Source of the DNA: Neisseria perflava
Lineage (GTDB): Bacteria > Pseudomonadota > Gammaproteobacteria > Burkholderiales > Neisseriaceae
Assembly (NCBI RefSeq): GCF_024170405.1
Contig: NZ_JALJYC010000008.1
Coordinates: 26,893 to 90,892 of the forward strand
Reading direction: 5' to 3'
DNA length: 64,000 nt
The notes under the pieces are model-generated. The model was not told where the DNA came from. It made no database searches and saw only the letters and a list, made by a program, of their open reading frames with translations. Shown in pieces: positions 16,777 to 25,632 of this stretch (the stretch's first letter is position 1; each line of letters opens with the position of its first letter). Both the position numbers and the translations under genes were made by a program.

Positions 16777-17934
16777 ATGAAAAAATCTCTGATTGCTCTG
16801 ACTTTGGCAGCCTTGCCTGTTGCGGCTATGGCTGATGTGACTCTGTACGGTCAAATTAAAGCCGGTGTTGAAGTGTCTCATGTTAAATTGGGTAGCGGTA
16901 CTGCTGAGGCAGTAAATGGCAGCACCAGCTCTGCAACTGCTACTGAAATCGCTGACTTCGGTTCACGTATCGGTTTCAAAGGCCATGAGCATTTGGGTAA
17001 CCACTTCAACGCCATTTGGCAAATCGAGCAAAATACTTCCGTAGCCGGTACTGATTCCGGCTGGGGTACTCGTGAGTCCTTCATCGGTTTGGAAGGCGAC
17101 TGGGGTAAAATCCGTGCCGGTAAATTGGACACTACCGTGAAAAACATGGATGACGCGATTGACCCGTGGGAATACAGCAACTCTGCTTTGGGTTTGGGCG
17201 TTTATACTCGTGATACTGTCTCAGAACGCAAAGTATCTGTACGCTACGATACTCCGGTATTTGCCGGTTTCAGCGCCAGCGTACAATACGCACCGCGTGA
17301 CAACGTCAATGCAAGCGACAAATACACTCACGAAATCGGTGACGAAGGTACTTACTACCTGGGCTTGAACTATGAAAACTCTGGTTTCTTTGGTCAATAT
17401 GCCGGTGGTTACAAGAAAAACTTGGTTGTAAACAGCCAATCTGTTGCTAAAGACGGTCAATTGCACCGCCTGACTGCTGGTTACGATGCCAACAACTTGC
17501 TGGTAGCCGTTTCTGGTCAATACGCGAAAAACTGGGAAACCTATGGCCAATATGCCGAAGCTTTGGCTAATGGCGCGGTATCTTATGATAACACTACCAG
17601 CATTTCTAACGCTGTAATTGGTAGCAGTGCTACTGACGCGAACGGCAATGCAATGGATGATAAAGGTGTGGAAACTACTGAAGTTGCTGCTACTGCTGCT
17701 TATCGCTTCGGTAACATCACTCCACGCGTATCTTACGTTCACGGCTTTAAAGCTAAAGTAGCTGGCGATAAAATCAAAGGTTCTCAATACGACCAAGTCG
17801 TTTTGGGTGCTGACTATGATTTCTCTAAACGCACTACTGCTATGATTTCTGCCGGTTGGTTGAAATCTGCTGAAGATGGCCCGCACAAAGTGGAAACCGT
17901 TGCCGGTTTGGTTGGCTTGCGCCACAAATTCTAA
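16777..17934 (+). CDS. PorB-like outer membrane porin (second of a tandem pair)
   Basis: A 385-aa porin with the same signal peptide as the first copy (MKKSLIALTLAALPVAAMA), the same strand sequences and the same C-terminal VGLRHKF. It is 20 residues longer, mainly through a loop near residues 265-295 containing GSSATDANGNAMDDKG, absent from copy 1. The pattern of conserved strands with divergent loops is what gene duplication followed by selection or recombination at exposed loops would give. It is followed by its own hairpin terminator. Confidence 0.93.
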   Translation: MKKSLIALTLAALPVAAMADVTLYGQIKAGVEVSHVKLGSGTAEAVNGSTSSATATEIADFGSRIGFKGHEHLGNHFNAIWQIEQNTSVAGTDSGWGTRESFIGLEGDWGKIRAGKLDTTVKNMDDAIDPWEYSNSALGLGVYTRDTVSERKVSVRYDTPVFAGFSASVQYAPRDNVNASDKYTHEIGDEGTYYLGLNYENSGFFGQYAGGYKKNLVVNSQSVAKDGQLHRLTAGYDANNLLVAVSGQYAKNWETYGQYAEALANGAVSYDNTTSISNAVIGSSATDANGNAMDDKGVETTEVAATAAYRFGNITPRVSYVHGFKAKVAGDKIKGSQYDQVVLGADYDFSKRTTAMISAGWLKSAEDGPHKVETVAGLVGLRHKF

Positions 17935-17958
17935 TCTGAACGGTTAGTATTGCTTAAG

Positions 17959-17987
17959 AAAAAGACCTGCTTCGGTGGGTCTTTTTT
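17959..17987 (+). terminator. Terminator of porin 2
   Basis: AAAAAGACC and GGTCTTTTTT form a stem around a TTCG-type loop, followed by T residues. Confidence 0.8.
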
Positions 17988-17993
17988 GTTGGG

Positions 17994-18316
17994 TAATGTG
18001 GGTTTGGGATAAGGATTTGAGGTATTTGTATTGTTTCCAGTATGGTATTGGGTTTAAGCAGACAGAAAATTGCCAGATTTTCGTCATTAGCTTCGCAAGT
18101 CCGCTACGCTCCCCCCGCGCAGGCGGGAATCCAGACATTTGGGGTTCTGGCGTTTTGAAAACATTGCAGAGATGTCAGGCTTCTGGATTCCCGCCTGCGC
18201 GGGGGGAGCGTAGCGGACTTGCGAAGCTAATGACGAATCCTTGAGGATTCTGTCTGAAGAAATACATTTCTGAAATTTAAAAAGATATTTTATTGTCTTA
18301 TCTTGAACTCACGTTA
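17994..18316. repeat. Large palindromic repeat element, copy 1
   Basis: A 323-bp element that is an inverted repeat over nearly its whole length. The left end is TAATGTGGGTTTGGGATAAG and the right end, read on the other strand, TAACGTGAGTTCAAGATAAG. The inner arms share a long match around GTCATTAGCTTCGCAAGTCC and GCGCAGGCGGGAATCCAG. The same termini and core occur at 50501-50780. No protein-coding capacity is evident. The layout resembles a non-autonomous MITE or a neisserial intergenic mosaic (RS/dRS3-type) element. Confidence 0.75.
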
Positions 18317-18320
18317 GGTA

Positions 18321-18374
18321 AAATAAACCAATGCCGTCTGAAAATCATAGGTTTTCAGACGGCATTGGTTTATT
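18321..18374. terminator. Long DUS-pair hairpin at the end of dusA
   Basis: A 23-24-bp stem built on inverted AT-type DUS (AAATAAACCAATGCCGTCTG and its complement). It includes the dusA stop codon in its right arm. Confidence 0.7.
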
Positions 18375-19389
18375 TCTCTGCGTTTTCCTGCCAACGATTG
18401 GCCTGCTCCACTTCCTGCCATGCTTCTAAAATCAAGCTGCCGTCGTTGTCTTTTAATAAAGTAGCGTCGGAAAGCATGCGTCGCCATACGCGGGCTTTGC
18501 TTAGGCCGTGCATTAATCCTAAACTGTGGCGCACGATGTGGCGTAAGGTCGTGCCGCGTCTGGCTTGTATCTGCGCTAGGCTGTAAGCATATAAGCGCTG
18601 CACCAATTCGGCGTATTCAATCGGATTGGCGGCATCGCCGTAAAACAGTCCGTCCCAATCGCGCATAAGCATCGGGTTGTGATACGCTTCGCGCCCGACC
18701 ATCACACCATCCACATGCTGTAAGTGGGCAGCAATTTCGTCATTAGTGGTGATACCGCCGTTGATGATGATTTCCAAATCAGGAAATTCCTGTTTCAAGC
18801 GGTACACGTAATCGTATTTCAGCGGTGGTACTTCGCGGTTTTCTTTCGGTGAAAGACCGTCCAACCAGGCATTGCGGGCGTGGACGATAAAGGTACGGCA
18901 GGCGGTTTTTTTATGCAATGTACCGACAAAATCAGCCACGACTTGATAATCGGTTTGTCTGTCCACGCCGATACGGTGTTTGACGGTAATGGGAATTTGC
19001 ACCGCGTCTTGCATGGCATTCAAACAATCGGCCACTAAATCTACTTCATTCATCAGGCAGGCGCCAAACGCGCCTTTTTGCACGCGCGGGCTGGGGCAGC
19101 CGCAGTTTAAATTGACTTCATTGTAACCGTACTGCACCGCTGCACGCGCCGCCTGCGCCAAATCGCCCGGCTCGCTGCCGCCCAGTTGTAGGGCAACGGG
19201 CTGTTCACCATCGTTAAACATCAAAAAGCGGTCTTTGTCGCCGTGGATAATTGCGCCGGCATTTATCATTTCGCTGTACAGCCAAGTATGATGGGTAATC
19301 TGTCGCGCCATGTAACGGTAATGACGGTCTGTCCAATCGAGCATAGGGGCAACGGATAAACGGCGGGCGGGAAGGTTGGGGGTAGTCAT
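18370..19389 (-). CDS. dusA: tRNA-dihydrouridine(20/20a) synthase DusA
   Basis: A 339-aa flavoenzyme reducing uridine 20/20a in tRNA D-loops with NADPH. The TIM-barrel core begins RRLSVAPMLDWTDRHYRYMARQ. The catalytic Cys (about residue 98) lies in VNLNCGCPSPRVQKGAFGACLM, and the FMN-binding HRIGVD and HVDGVMVGREAYHNP segments are seen. The DRHYRY and HHTWLYSEM features separate DusA from DusB and DusC. The window also contains dusB at 34.8 kb. Confidence 0.95.
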   Translation of the reverse strand: MTTPNLPARRLSVAPMLDWTDRHYRYMARQITHHTWLYSEMINAGAIIHGDKDRFLMFNDGEQPVALQLGGSEPGDLAQAARAAVQYGYNEVNLNCGCPSPRVQKGAFGACLMNEVDLVADCLNAMQDAVQIPITVKHRIGVDRQTDYQVVADFVGTLHKKTACRTFIVHARNAWLDGLSPKENREVPPLKYDYVYRLKQEFPDLEIIINGGITTNDEIAAHLQHVDGVMVGREAYHNPMLMRDWDGLFYGDAANPIEYAELVQRLYAYSLAQIQARRGTTLRHIVRHSLGLMHGLSKARVWRRMLSDATLLKDNDGSLILEAWQEVEQANRWQENAEK

Positions 19390-19704
19390 TGCAGTTTCGG
19401 TAAAATTTTTTCAGACGGCATTATAGCAGAGCTACTGGGGCAGGCTGGGAGTGTATGTGTTTTGAACCTCAGTATCTGATGGCTTTTTTCTTGCCACAAT
19501 ATGTGTATTAATTCAAGGGGAAATACGTATTTTTAGATAGAGTTTGATTTAAGGCATAAAAATTTTGCCAGCTGCTGCCGGTTATATATAAATATGTTAA
19601 TATTTGCCAAAATATAAAAATTTTCTTTTAAATATAATTGTTGATTTGTCATTTTTTTGGGATTTATTTGTTTATATTTATTTATTAATATTTAAGGACC
19701 TGTT

Positions 19705-21783
19705 ATGAAAGCGATAAAATCGTTTCTGATATGGGGCATTGTGGTGCTGGCGGGGGTTGCCGCCTTCGCTACGCTTGCCCTTAATCGCGGCGAACACATC
19801 AGCGCGGTTTGGTTGGTGGTGGCGGCGGTATCGGTGTATTGCATTGCCTACCGTTTTTACAGCCTGTATATCTGTAAAAACATTTTGCAGCTGGATGAGC
19901 GCCGGATGACACCGGCGGAGCGCCACAATAACGGTGTGGACTATGTGCCGACTGATAAAAAAGTCTTGTTCGGCCACCACTTTGCCGCCATCGCGGGCGC
20001 GGGTCCGCTGGTAGGGCCGGTGTTGGCTTCGCAGATGGGCTATTTGCCGGGTACGCTGTGGATTATTTTCGGCGTGGTGCTGGCCGGTGCAGTGCAGGAC
20101 ATGATGGTGCTGTTTGTGTCTATGCGGCGTGACGGTAAGTCTTTGGGTGAAATCATCAAACAGGAATTGGGTACGACTGCGGGCGTGATTGCCTCCATCG
20201 GTATCCTGATGATTATGGTCATCATCACTTCGGTCTTGGCGCTGATTGTGGTCAAAGCGCTGACCCACAGCCCGTGGGGTACGTTTACCATTGCCATGAC
20301 CGTGCCGATTGCCCTGATTATGGGTTTCTATGCCCGCTTTATCCGTCCGGGCAAACTGGGTGAAATTTCTATTGTCGGCTTTATCGCACTGATGAGCGCG
20401 GTGATTTTCGGCGACCGCGTGGCGGCCAGTAGTATCGGCCCGTGGTTTAACCTTGACGGTGTGCAACTGGCGGTCGGTATCATGCTTTACGGCGGTATTT
20501 CTTCGCTGCTGCCGGTATGGTTTATGATGACCCCGCGCGATTATCTGGCAACATTCTTGAAAATCGGCACGATTGTGGCTTTGGCCATCGGTATCATCAT
20601 TGTCGGCCCTGAATTGAAAATGCCGGCAGTGACCCTCTTTATCGACGGTACCGGCCCGGTGTTCTCCGGCAAACTATTCCCGTTCTTGTTTATTACCATT
20701 GCCTGCGGCGCGGTATCCGGCTTCCATGCGCTGATTTCTTCCGGTACGACTCCGAAAATGATTGCCAATGAAACCCATGTGCGTGCCATCGGTTACGGCG
20801 GTATGCTGATGGAAAGTTTTGTGGCGATGATGGCATTGGCGGCTGCCTGCTCGCTGGATCCGGGCGTGTATTTTGCCATGAACAGCCCGGCTGCCTTGAT
20901 TGGTACGGATGTCCACACTGCGGCGCAAGCCATTACCACTCATCTGCATATCGCGGCAGACGCGGATGTCTTGGCGCAAACTGCAAAAGAAGTGGGCGAG
21001 CATTCGATTCTGTCCCGCGCCGGCGGTGCACCGACTTTGGCTGTGGGCATGGCGCATATCATGAGCCGCCTGATTCCGGGCGAAGCAATGATGGCTTTCT
21101 GGTATCACTTCGCGCTGCTGTTTGAAGCCATGTTTATTCTGACAGCGGTGGACGCCGGTACCCGTACTTCGCGCTTTATGTTCCAAGATTTGCTGGGTAC
21201 GTTTATCAAACCTTTGGGTACAGGCCGAGGCATGTTCTCCAACGTGGTGGCCACTTTCTTGGCCGTTGGCTCTTGGGGCTATTTCCTCTATACTGGCGTT
21301 ACCGACCCGCTGGGCGGCATTAACTCGCTGTGGCCGCTCTTCGGTATCGGTAACCAAATGCTGGCGGGTATCGCGCTGGTAATGGTATCGGTGGTATTGG
21401 TGAAAATGAAACGCGAATGCTATGTTTGGGTGCCCATGATTCCGGCCATCGGCCTGCTGATTGTCACTTCCGTGGCTTCCCTGCAAAAACTGTTCGACCC
21501 CGATCCGCATGTCAGCTTTATGGCGCACGCTGCGCAATACCGTGAAGCCGCTGCCGCCGGACAAATTTTGGCTCCGGCTAAAGACGTGGCGCAAATGGGT
21601 CAGATTGTGTTGAACGACTACGTTAACTCGACTTTGTGTGCCGCCTTTATGCTGGTGGTGGTATTTGTAACCATCTATGGTGTAATTGTGGCGCTCAAAG
21701 CCCGCAAAATCGGTTGGCCGACTGCCAAAGAAGTGCCTGCCGTTTATCGTGACGAGGTGGCGCGCAATGAAACCGCTGCTTAA
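19705..21783 (+). CDS. cstA: CstA family transporter (carbon starvation protein), first copy
   Basis: A 692-aa polytopic inner-membrane protein of the CstA/BtsT family, about 16-18 hydrophobic helices. Family landmarks are GHHFAAIAGAGPLVGPVLASQMGYLPG, SMRRDGKSLGEI, SGFHALISSGTTPKM and DPLGGINSLWPLFGIGNQMLAGIAL. Members import peptides or pyruvate during nutrient limitation; the substrate here is unproven. The start ATG follows TAAGGACCTGTT. A YbdD-type gene overlaps its 3' end. A second, closely similar cstA lies 560 bp downstream. The 315-bp gap upstream (19390-19704) is very AT-rich and holds one DUS near 19409 and no clear operator. Confidence 0.92.
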   Translation: MKAIKSFLIWGIVVLAGVAAFATLALNRGEHISAVWLVVAAVSVYCIAYRFYSLYICKNILQLDERRMTPAERHNNGVDYVPTDKKVLFGHHFAAIAGAGPLVGPVLASQMGYLPGTLWIIFGVVLAGAVQDMMVLFVSMRRDGKSLGEIIKQELGTTAGVIASIGILMIMVIITSVLALIVVKALTHSPWGTFTIAMTVPIALIMGFYARFIRPGKLGEISIVGFIALMSAVIFGDRVAASSIGPWFNLDGVQLAVGIMLYGGISSLLPVWFMMTPRDYLATFLKIGTIVALAIGIIIVGPELKMPAVTLFIDGTGPVFSGKLFPFLFITIACGAVSGFHALISSGTTPKMIANETHVRAIGYGGMLMESFVAMMALAAACSLDPGVYFAMNSPAALIGTDVHTAAQAITTHLHIAADADVLAQTAKEVGEHSILSRAGGAPTLAVGMAHIMSRLIPGEAMMAFWYHFALLFEAMFILTAVDAGTRTSRFMFQDLLGTFIKPLGTGRGMFSNVVATFLAVGSWGYFLYTGVTDPLGGINSLWPLFGIGNQMLAGIALVMVSVVLVKMKRECYVWVPMIPAIGLLIVTSVASLQKLFDPDPHVSFMAHAAQYREAAAAGQILAPAKDVAQMGQIVLNDYVNSTLCAAFMLVVVFVTIYGVIVALKARKIGWPTAKEVPAVYRDEVARNETAA

Positions 21784-21979
21784 AGCGGCGTGGTTAGGCT
21801 GTCTGAAAAAGGCGTATAAAAACGCCTGTATCTCGGCCAACTACATGGCCGGGATTCCCGACTATGACCGCTATGTGGCGCAGCAGCGCAAACACAACCC
21901 GAATGCGCCGGTGATGAGCAAAGTGGATTTTGTGAATTACTGCTATTCGAAAAACAACGGCAGCGGCCGCTGCTGCTGA
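21767..21979 (+). CDS. YbdD/YjiX family small protein, first copy
   Basis: A 70-aa cysteine-ending protein of the YbdD family (DUF466) that accompanies CstA transporters. The signature GIPDYDRYVAQQRKHNPNAPVMSKVDFV is clear and the protein ends CC. The ATG at 21767 lies inside the end of cstA (17-nt overlap), giving translational coupling. The frame is open upstream but only this start aligns with the paralogue at 24392. Its role with CstA-type transporters is inferred from constant pairing. Confidence 0.9.
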   Translation: MKPLLKAAWLGCLKKAYKNACISANYMAGIPDYDRYVAQQRKHNPNAPVMSKVDFVNYCYSKNNGSGRCC

Positions 21980-21991
21980 TTTGGATACGGC

Positions 21992-22043
21992 AAGGCCGTC
22001 TGAAATATTCCGATTTTATGCGGATGTTTCAGACGGCCTTTTT
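21992..22043 (+). terminator. DUS-pair hairpin after the first cstA module
   Basis: AAGGCCGTCTGAAA and TTTCAGACGGCCTT flank a loop that itself contains CCG/CGG bases, followed by TTT. The remaining gap to the next gene (22044-22344) is AT-rich, with a DUS at 22207 and a TATAAT at 22252-22257 as a possible -10. Confidence 0.7.
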
Positions 22044-22344
22044 GGTGCCAGATGGTTTGAAAATCTGATGTATGTTAACTTTTGTTTAAGTAATTTGGGT
22101 TTGTTTTAATTTTTATAATGGCTTATTTTAACTGGAGAAAATTTGATTCAAACAATATATTCTATTTTAATATCTTGTTTTTCATTGGCAAAAAAATAAA
22201 GGCTAAGGCCGTCTGAAAAATCTTAATATGTTAATAATATATCAAAAACCGTATAATTATGTTAATCTTCGAGTCGCTTATCTATGCATTTGAGAATTGT
22301 TTACAACTTTTATTCCCATCTTACATCCCCATAAAGGATCAATC

Positions 22345-24420
22345 ATGAAAGCACTCAAGACATTTATCGTCTGGGGCATCGTGGTGCTGGCGGGTTTGGC
22401 CGCCTTTACCACGCTTGCCATCCATCGCGGCGAGCAGGTCAGCGCAGTGTGGATGGTGGTGGCCGCCATCTCCGTTTACTGCATTGCCTACCGCTTTTAC
22501 AGTTTGTTTATCGCCAACAAGGTGATGGAACTCGACCCCAACCGCCTTACCCCTGCCGAACGCCACAATGACGGCTTGGACTATGTGCCGACGCACAAAG
22601 GCGTGTTGTTCGGCCACCATTTTGCCGCGATTGCCGGCGCCGGCCCGTTGGTCGGCCCCGTATTGGCGGCGCAGATGGGCTATCTGCCGGGTACGCTGTG
22701 GATTATCTTCGGCGTGGTATTCGCCGGAGCGGTGCAGGATATGATGGTGTTGTTTGTGTCCATGCGCCGCGACGGTAAGTCACTGGGCGATATTGTCAAA
22801 CAAGAGTTGGGCACGGTTGCGGGCGTGATTGCCTCTATCGGCATTCTGATGATTATGGTCATCATTATGGCGGTGCTGGCGCTGATTGTGGTCAAAGCCT
22901 TGGTACACAGCCCGTGGGGGACGTTCACCATCGCCGCCACCATGCCGATAGCCTTGTTTATGGGTATTTACACCCGCTATATCCGTCCGGGCAAAATCGG
23001 CGAGATTTCCATTGTCGGCTTTATCCTGCTGATGTTGGCGATTATCTACGGCGAAGATGTGGCGCAAAGCGCCTACGGCCATTGGTTTGACCTGACCGGT
23101 ATCCAGCTCACTTGGGCGATTATGATTTACGGCTTTGTCGCCGCCGTGTTGCCGGTGTGGTTGCTGCTGACCCCGCGTGACTACCTTTCCACCTTCCTGA
23201 AAATCGGTACGATTGTGGCGCTGGCCATCGGCATTATTATTGTCGGCCCCGAGCTGAAAATGCCTGCCGTTACCCGCTTTATCGACGGCACCGGCCCGGT
23301 GTTCTCCGGCAATCTGTTCCCCTTCCTGTTTATTACCATCGCCTGCGGCGCGGTATCCGGTTTCCACGCGCTGATTTCTTCGGGCACAACCCCGAAAATG
23401 GTGGAAAACGAAACCCATGTGCGCATGATTGGTTACGGCGGCATGATTATGGAGAGCTTTGTGGCGATTATGGCCTTGGCGGCTGCCTGCTCGCTGGATC
23501 CGGGCGTGTATTTCGCCATGAACAGCCCCACCGCCTTAATCAGCGCCGATGCCGTACAAGCGGCCGGTGTGATTACCAACCAGCTGGGCTTCCCGGTTGA
23601 AGCCTCTGCCTTGCTGCAAACCGCCAAAGACGTGGGCGAAAACACCATTCTGTCGCGTGCCGGCGGTGCGCCGACGCTGGCGGTGGGTATGGCCAACATC
23701 ATGAGCCAGCTGATTGCCGGTGAAAACATGATGGCCTTCTGGTATCACTTCGCGCTGCTGTTTGAAGCCCTGTTTATTCTGACCGCCGTGGATGCGGGTA
23801 CCCGCGTGGCACGCTTTATGATTCAGGACTTGGGCGGTATTTTCATCAAACCTTTCGGCAACACCGACTCGCTGCCCGCCAACCTGCTGGCTACCCTGAT
23901 GGCCGTGGCATTGTGGGGTTACTTCCTCTACACCGGCGTGACCGATCCGCTGGGCGGTATCAACTCGCTGTGGCCGCTTTTCGGTATCGGCAACCAAATG
24001 CTGGCGGGTGTCGCGCTGATTATGGTCAGCGTGGTGCTGGTGAAAATGAAAAAAGAGCGTTATGTGTGGGTATCATTGATTCCGGCCTTGGCGATTTTGT
24101 TTGTGACCGTATATGCCAGTTTGCAAAAACTGTTCCACAGCGATGCCAAAATCAGCTTCTTGGCGCATGCGGCCAAATTCAAAGACGCAGCCGCACGCGG
24201 CGAAATCCTTGCTCCGGCTAAAGACGTGGCGCAAATGCACCAAATCGCCTTTAACGACTATGTCAACTCCGGCCTGACCGTGTTGTTCCTGTCGGTGGTG
24301 GTATTTGTCGGCCTGTACGGTTTGAAAGTCGCCTTCAAAGCGCGCAAAGTCGGCTGGCCGACTGCCAAAGAAGTGCCCGCCGTTTACCGCAATGAAGCCG
24401 TTAAAAATGAACAGGCTTAA
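22345..24420 (+). CDS. CstA family transporter, second tandem copy
   Basis: A 691-aa paralogue of the upstream CstA with the same landmarks (GHHFAAIAGAGPLVGPVLAAQ, SGFHALISSGTTPKM, DPLGGINSLWPLFGIGNQML). The membrane helices are nearly identical. Differences cluster in a few regions such as residues 235-260 and 405-430 and in the loop near residue 620, which may alter substrate choice. ATG 22345 was taken because it aligns with the first copy (MKALKTFIVWGIVVLAG) and follows AAAGGATC. Its 3' end overlaps a second ybdD gene. Confidence 0.92.
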   Translation: MKALKTFIVWGIVVLAGLAAFTTLAIHRGEQVSAVWMVVAAISVYCIAYRFYSLFIANKVMELDPNRLTPAERHNDGLDYVPTHKGVLFGHHFAAIAGAGPLVGPVLAAQMGYLPGTLWIIFGVVFAGAVQDMMVLFVSMRRDGKSLGDIVKQELGTVAGVIASIGILMIMVIIMAVLALIVVKALVHSPWGTFTIAATMPIALFMGIYTRYIRPGKIGEISIVGFILLMLAIIYGEDVAQSAYGHWFDLTGIQLTWAIMIYGFVAAVLPVWLLLTPRDYLSTFLKIGTIVALAIGIIIVGPELKMPAVTRFIDGTGPVFSGNLFPFLFITIACGAVSGFHALISSGTTPKMVENETHVRMIGYGGMIMESFVAIMALAAACSLDPGVYFAMNSPTALISADAVQAAGVITNQLGFPVEASALLQTAKDVGENTILSRAGGAPTLAVGMANIMSQLIAGENMMAFWYHFALLFEALFILTAVDAGTRVARFMIQDLGGIFIKPFGNTDSLPANLLATLMAVALWGYFLYTGVTDPLGGINSLWPLFGIGNQMLAGVALIMVSVVLVKMKKERYVWVSLIPALAILFVTVYASLQKLFHSDAKISFLAHAAKFKDAAARGEILAPAKDVAQMHQIAFNDYVNSGLTVLFLSVVVFVGLYGLKVAFKARKVGWPTAKEVPAVYRNEAVKNEQA

Positions 24421-24610
24421 ACAGCGCCTAAAACGCATTTGGCAAACGGCACGCCTGAGCGCCAACCTGATGGCGGGCGTGCCGGACTATGACAATTATG
24501 TCGCGCAGCAGCGCAAACATAATCCCAATGCGCCGGTAATGAGCAAGCTGCAATTTTTAGACTATTGCAGCAAGCGCAGAAGCGGCAGCGGCGGAGGGAA
24601 ATGCTGCTGA
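24392..24610 (+). CDS. YbdD/YjiX family small protein, second copy
   Basis: A 72-aa paralogue of the gene at 21767, sharing GVPDYDNYVAQQRKHNPNAPVMSK and a Cys-Cys end. The start at 24392, which overlaps cstA by 29 nt, lines up residue for residue with the first copy up to the MAG before PDYD. An internal ATG at 24407 would also be possible. The two cstA-ybdD modules therefore arose by duplication of the whole unit. Confidence 0.88.
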   Translation: MKPLKMNRLKQRLKRIWQTARLSANLMAGVPDYDNYVAQQRKHNPNAPVMSKLQFLDYCSKRRSGSGGGKCC

Positions 24611-24636
24611 ATGTGCAGGCGTGAAGGCCGTCTGAA

Positions 24637-24671
24637 AAATCCCGTATCGGTCATCGGTACGGGATTTGTTT
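24637..24671 (+). terminator. Terminator of the second cstA module
   Basis: AAATCCCGTA and TACGGGATTT form a 10-bp stem directly after a single DUS, followed by GTTT. Confidence 0.75.
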
Positions 24672-24714
24672 ATTGGAGGAGGGCATACGGATAAATCGGA
24701 TACAGCAAGGCCGT

Positions 24715-24750
24715 CTGAAAATCGAAATAGATTTTCAGACGGCCTTTGCA
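24715..24750. terminator. DUS-pair hairpin
   Basis: Inverted AAGGCCGTCTGAAAATC and GATTTTCAGACGGCCTT, serving the minus-strand membrane protein gene that ends at 24775. Confidence 0.7.
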
Positions 24751-24774
24751 AAGTGTCGCGGATAAATGGTCGGC

Positions 24775-25443
24775 TTAATGCTTGCTGTCCGGCAGGGTTT
24801 GGCGCTCATACAGAATGACGGCGATACACAAAATAACCGGCAGAATCATCTCGGTCGATTCTTCAAACGCCTGCACCAACACAACGCTGCGGGGCGGGAG
24901 CGTGATGTTGAAGATTTCCTGCAAATCCGAGTTCAGGCGGTCGGCAAATTTGCTGATAACCAGCAAAACAAAACCCAAAGCCGTATAACCGTAGGCGGGG
25001 TTGCGCGGTTTGCGGCTGCGTTTGAACGAGATAACAAAGGTTTTAATCAGGTAAAACGCCAAGGCCAAAATCGCTAGGGCGAATATGCCGCCGATGATTT
25101 TGTGCGACAAAGGCTCGATGTCGGTGAAATAGAAATTACTGCGCAAAAAATGCGTGCTTTGGCCTTCGACTTGGAAAAACGATTTGTGCATGTCCATCTC
25201 GCGCAGACCGAACAAAACGGCCATGACCGCCGAAGCCAAGCGTGTGGGCAGAGCCATGCGCCCGAACAGGTAGAACAGCGCCAGCAGAAACCACAGCAGC
25301 GGGCTTAAAATTTCAATCGTGCCTTCTTCGCTGAATGCGAATACAGCCAAATCCAGCGGGGCGAAGATGGCGATGTGGTAGATAAACGCCCAATAAACCA
25401 GCAACAGCAGCAGGGTTATCAGGATATGGCGGGAGGGTTTCAT
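24775..25443 (-). CDS. Uncharacterised multi-pass membrane protein
   Basis: A 222-aa protein I cannot assign to a characterised family. It has about five or six membrane segments: HILITLLLLLVYWAFIYHIAIF, ILSPLLWFLLALFYLFG, LASAVMAVLFGLREM, IIGGIFALAILALAFYLI, YTALGFVLLVISKF and MILPVILCIAVILY. The polar stretch REMDMHKSFFQVEGQSTHFLRSNFYF and the segment FEESTEMILPVIL look conserved in type. It stands alone between hairpins, on the strand opposite cstA and upstream of the glnA end. Confidence 0.75.
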   Translation of the reverse strand: MKPSRHILITLLLLLVYWAFIYHIAIFAPLDLAVFAFSEEGTIEILSPLLWFLLALFYLFGRMALPTRLASAVMAVLFGLREMDMHKSFFQVEGQSTHFLRSNFYFTDIEPLSHKIIGGIFALAILALAFYLIKTFVISFKRSRKPRNPAYGYTALGFVLLVISKFADRLNSDLQEIFNITLPPRSVVLVQAFEESTEMILPVILCIAVILYERQTLPDSKH

Positions 25444-25559
25444 GATTTTTCCGCTGGTCAGAAGAGTCAGCTATTTTACGCCGTTTGGCGGCTAAACGTC
25501 AGTTTTCTTTTGCGGGCGGTGCGCTTGCGTTATCTGCGGCTTGTTGCTGCTAGCAAAAT

Positions 25560-25610
25560 AAAGGCCGTCTGAAACAAGGAAACCGAAGTTTCAGCGTTTC
25601 AGACGGCCTT
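25560..25610 (-). terminator. DUS-pair hairpin terminator of glnA
   Basis: AAGGCCGTCTGAAAC and GTTTCAGACGGCCTT with a further small stem (GAAAC/GTTTC) in the loop. Confidence 0.7.
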
Positions 25611-25632
25611 GGGTTGATTGCGGATTCAGGTA

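Noticed and set aside
17944..18244. Short frames on both strands inside the palindromic element
   Set aside because: They arise from the inverted repeat itself and give mirror-like low-information translations.
20674..21840. Long minus-strand frame opposite cstA
   Set aside because: His/Gln/Arg-rich shadow translation of a strongly conserved transporter gene, without start signals.
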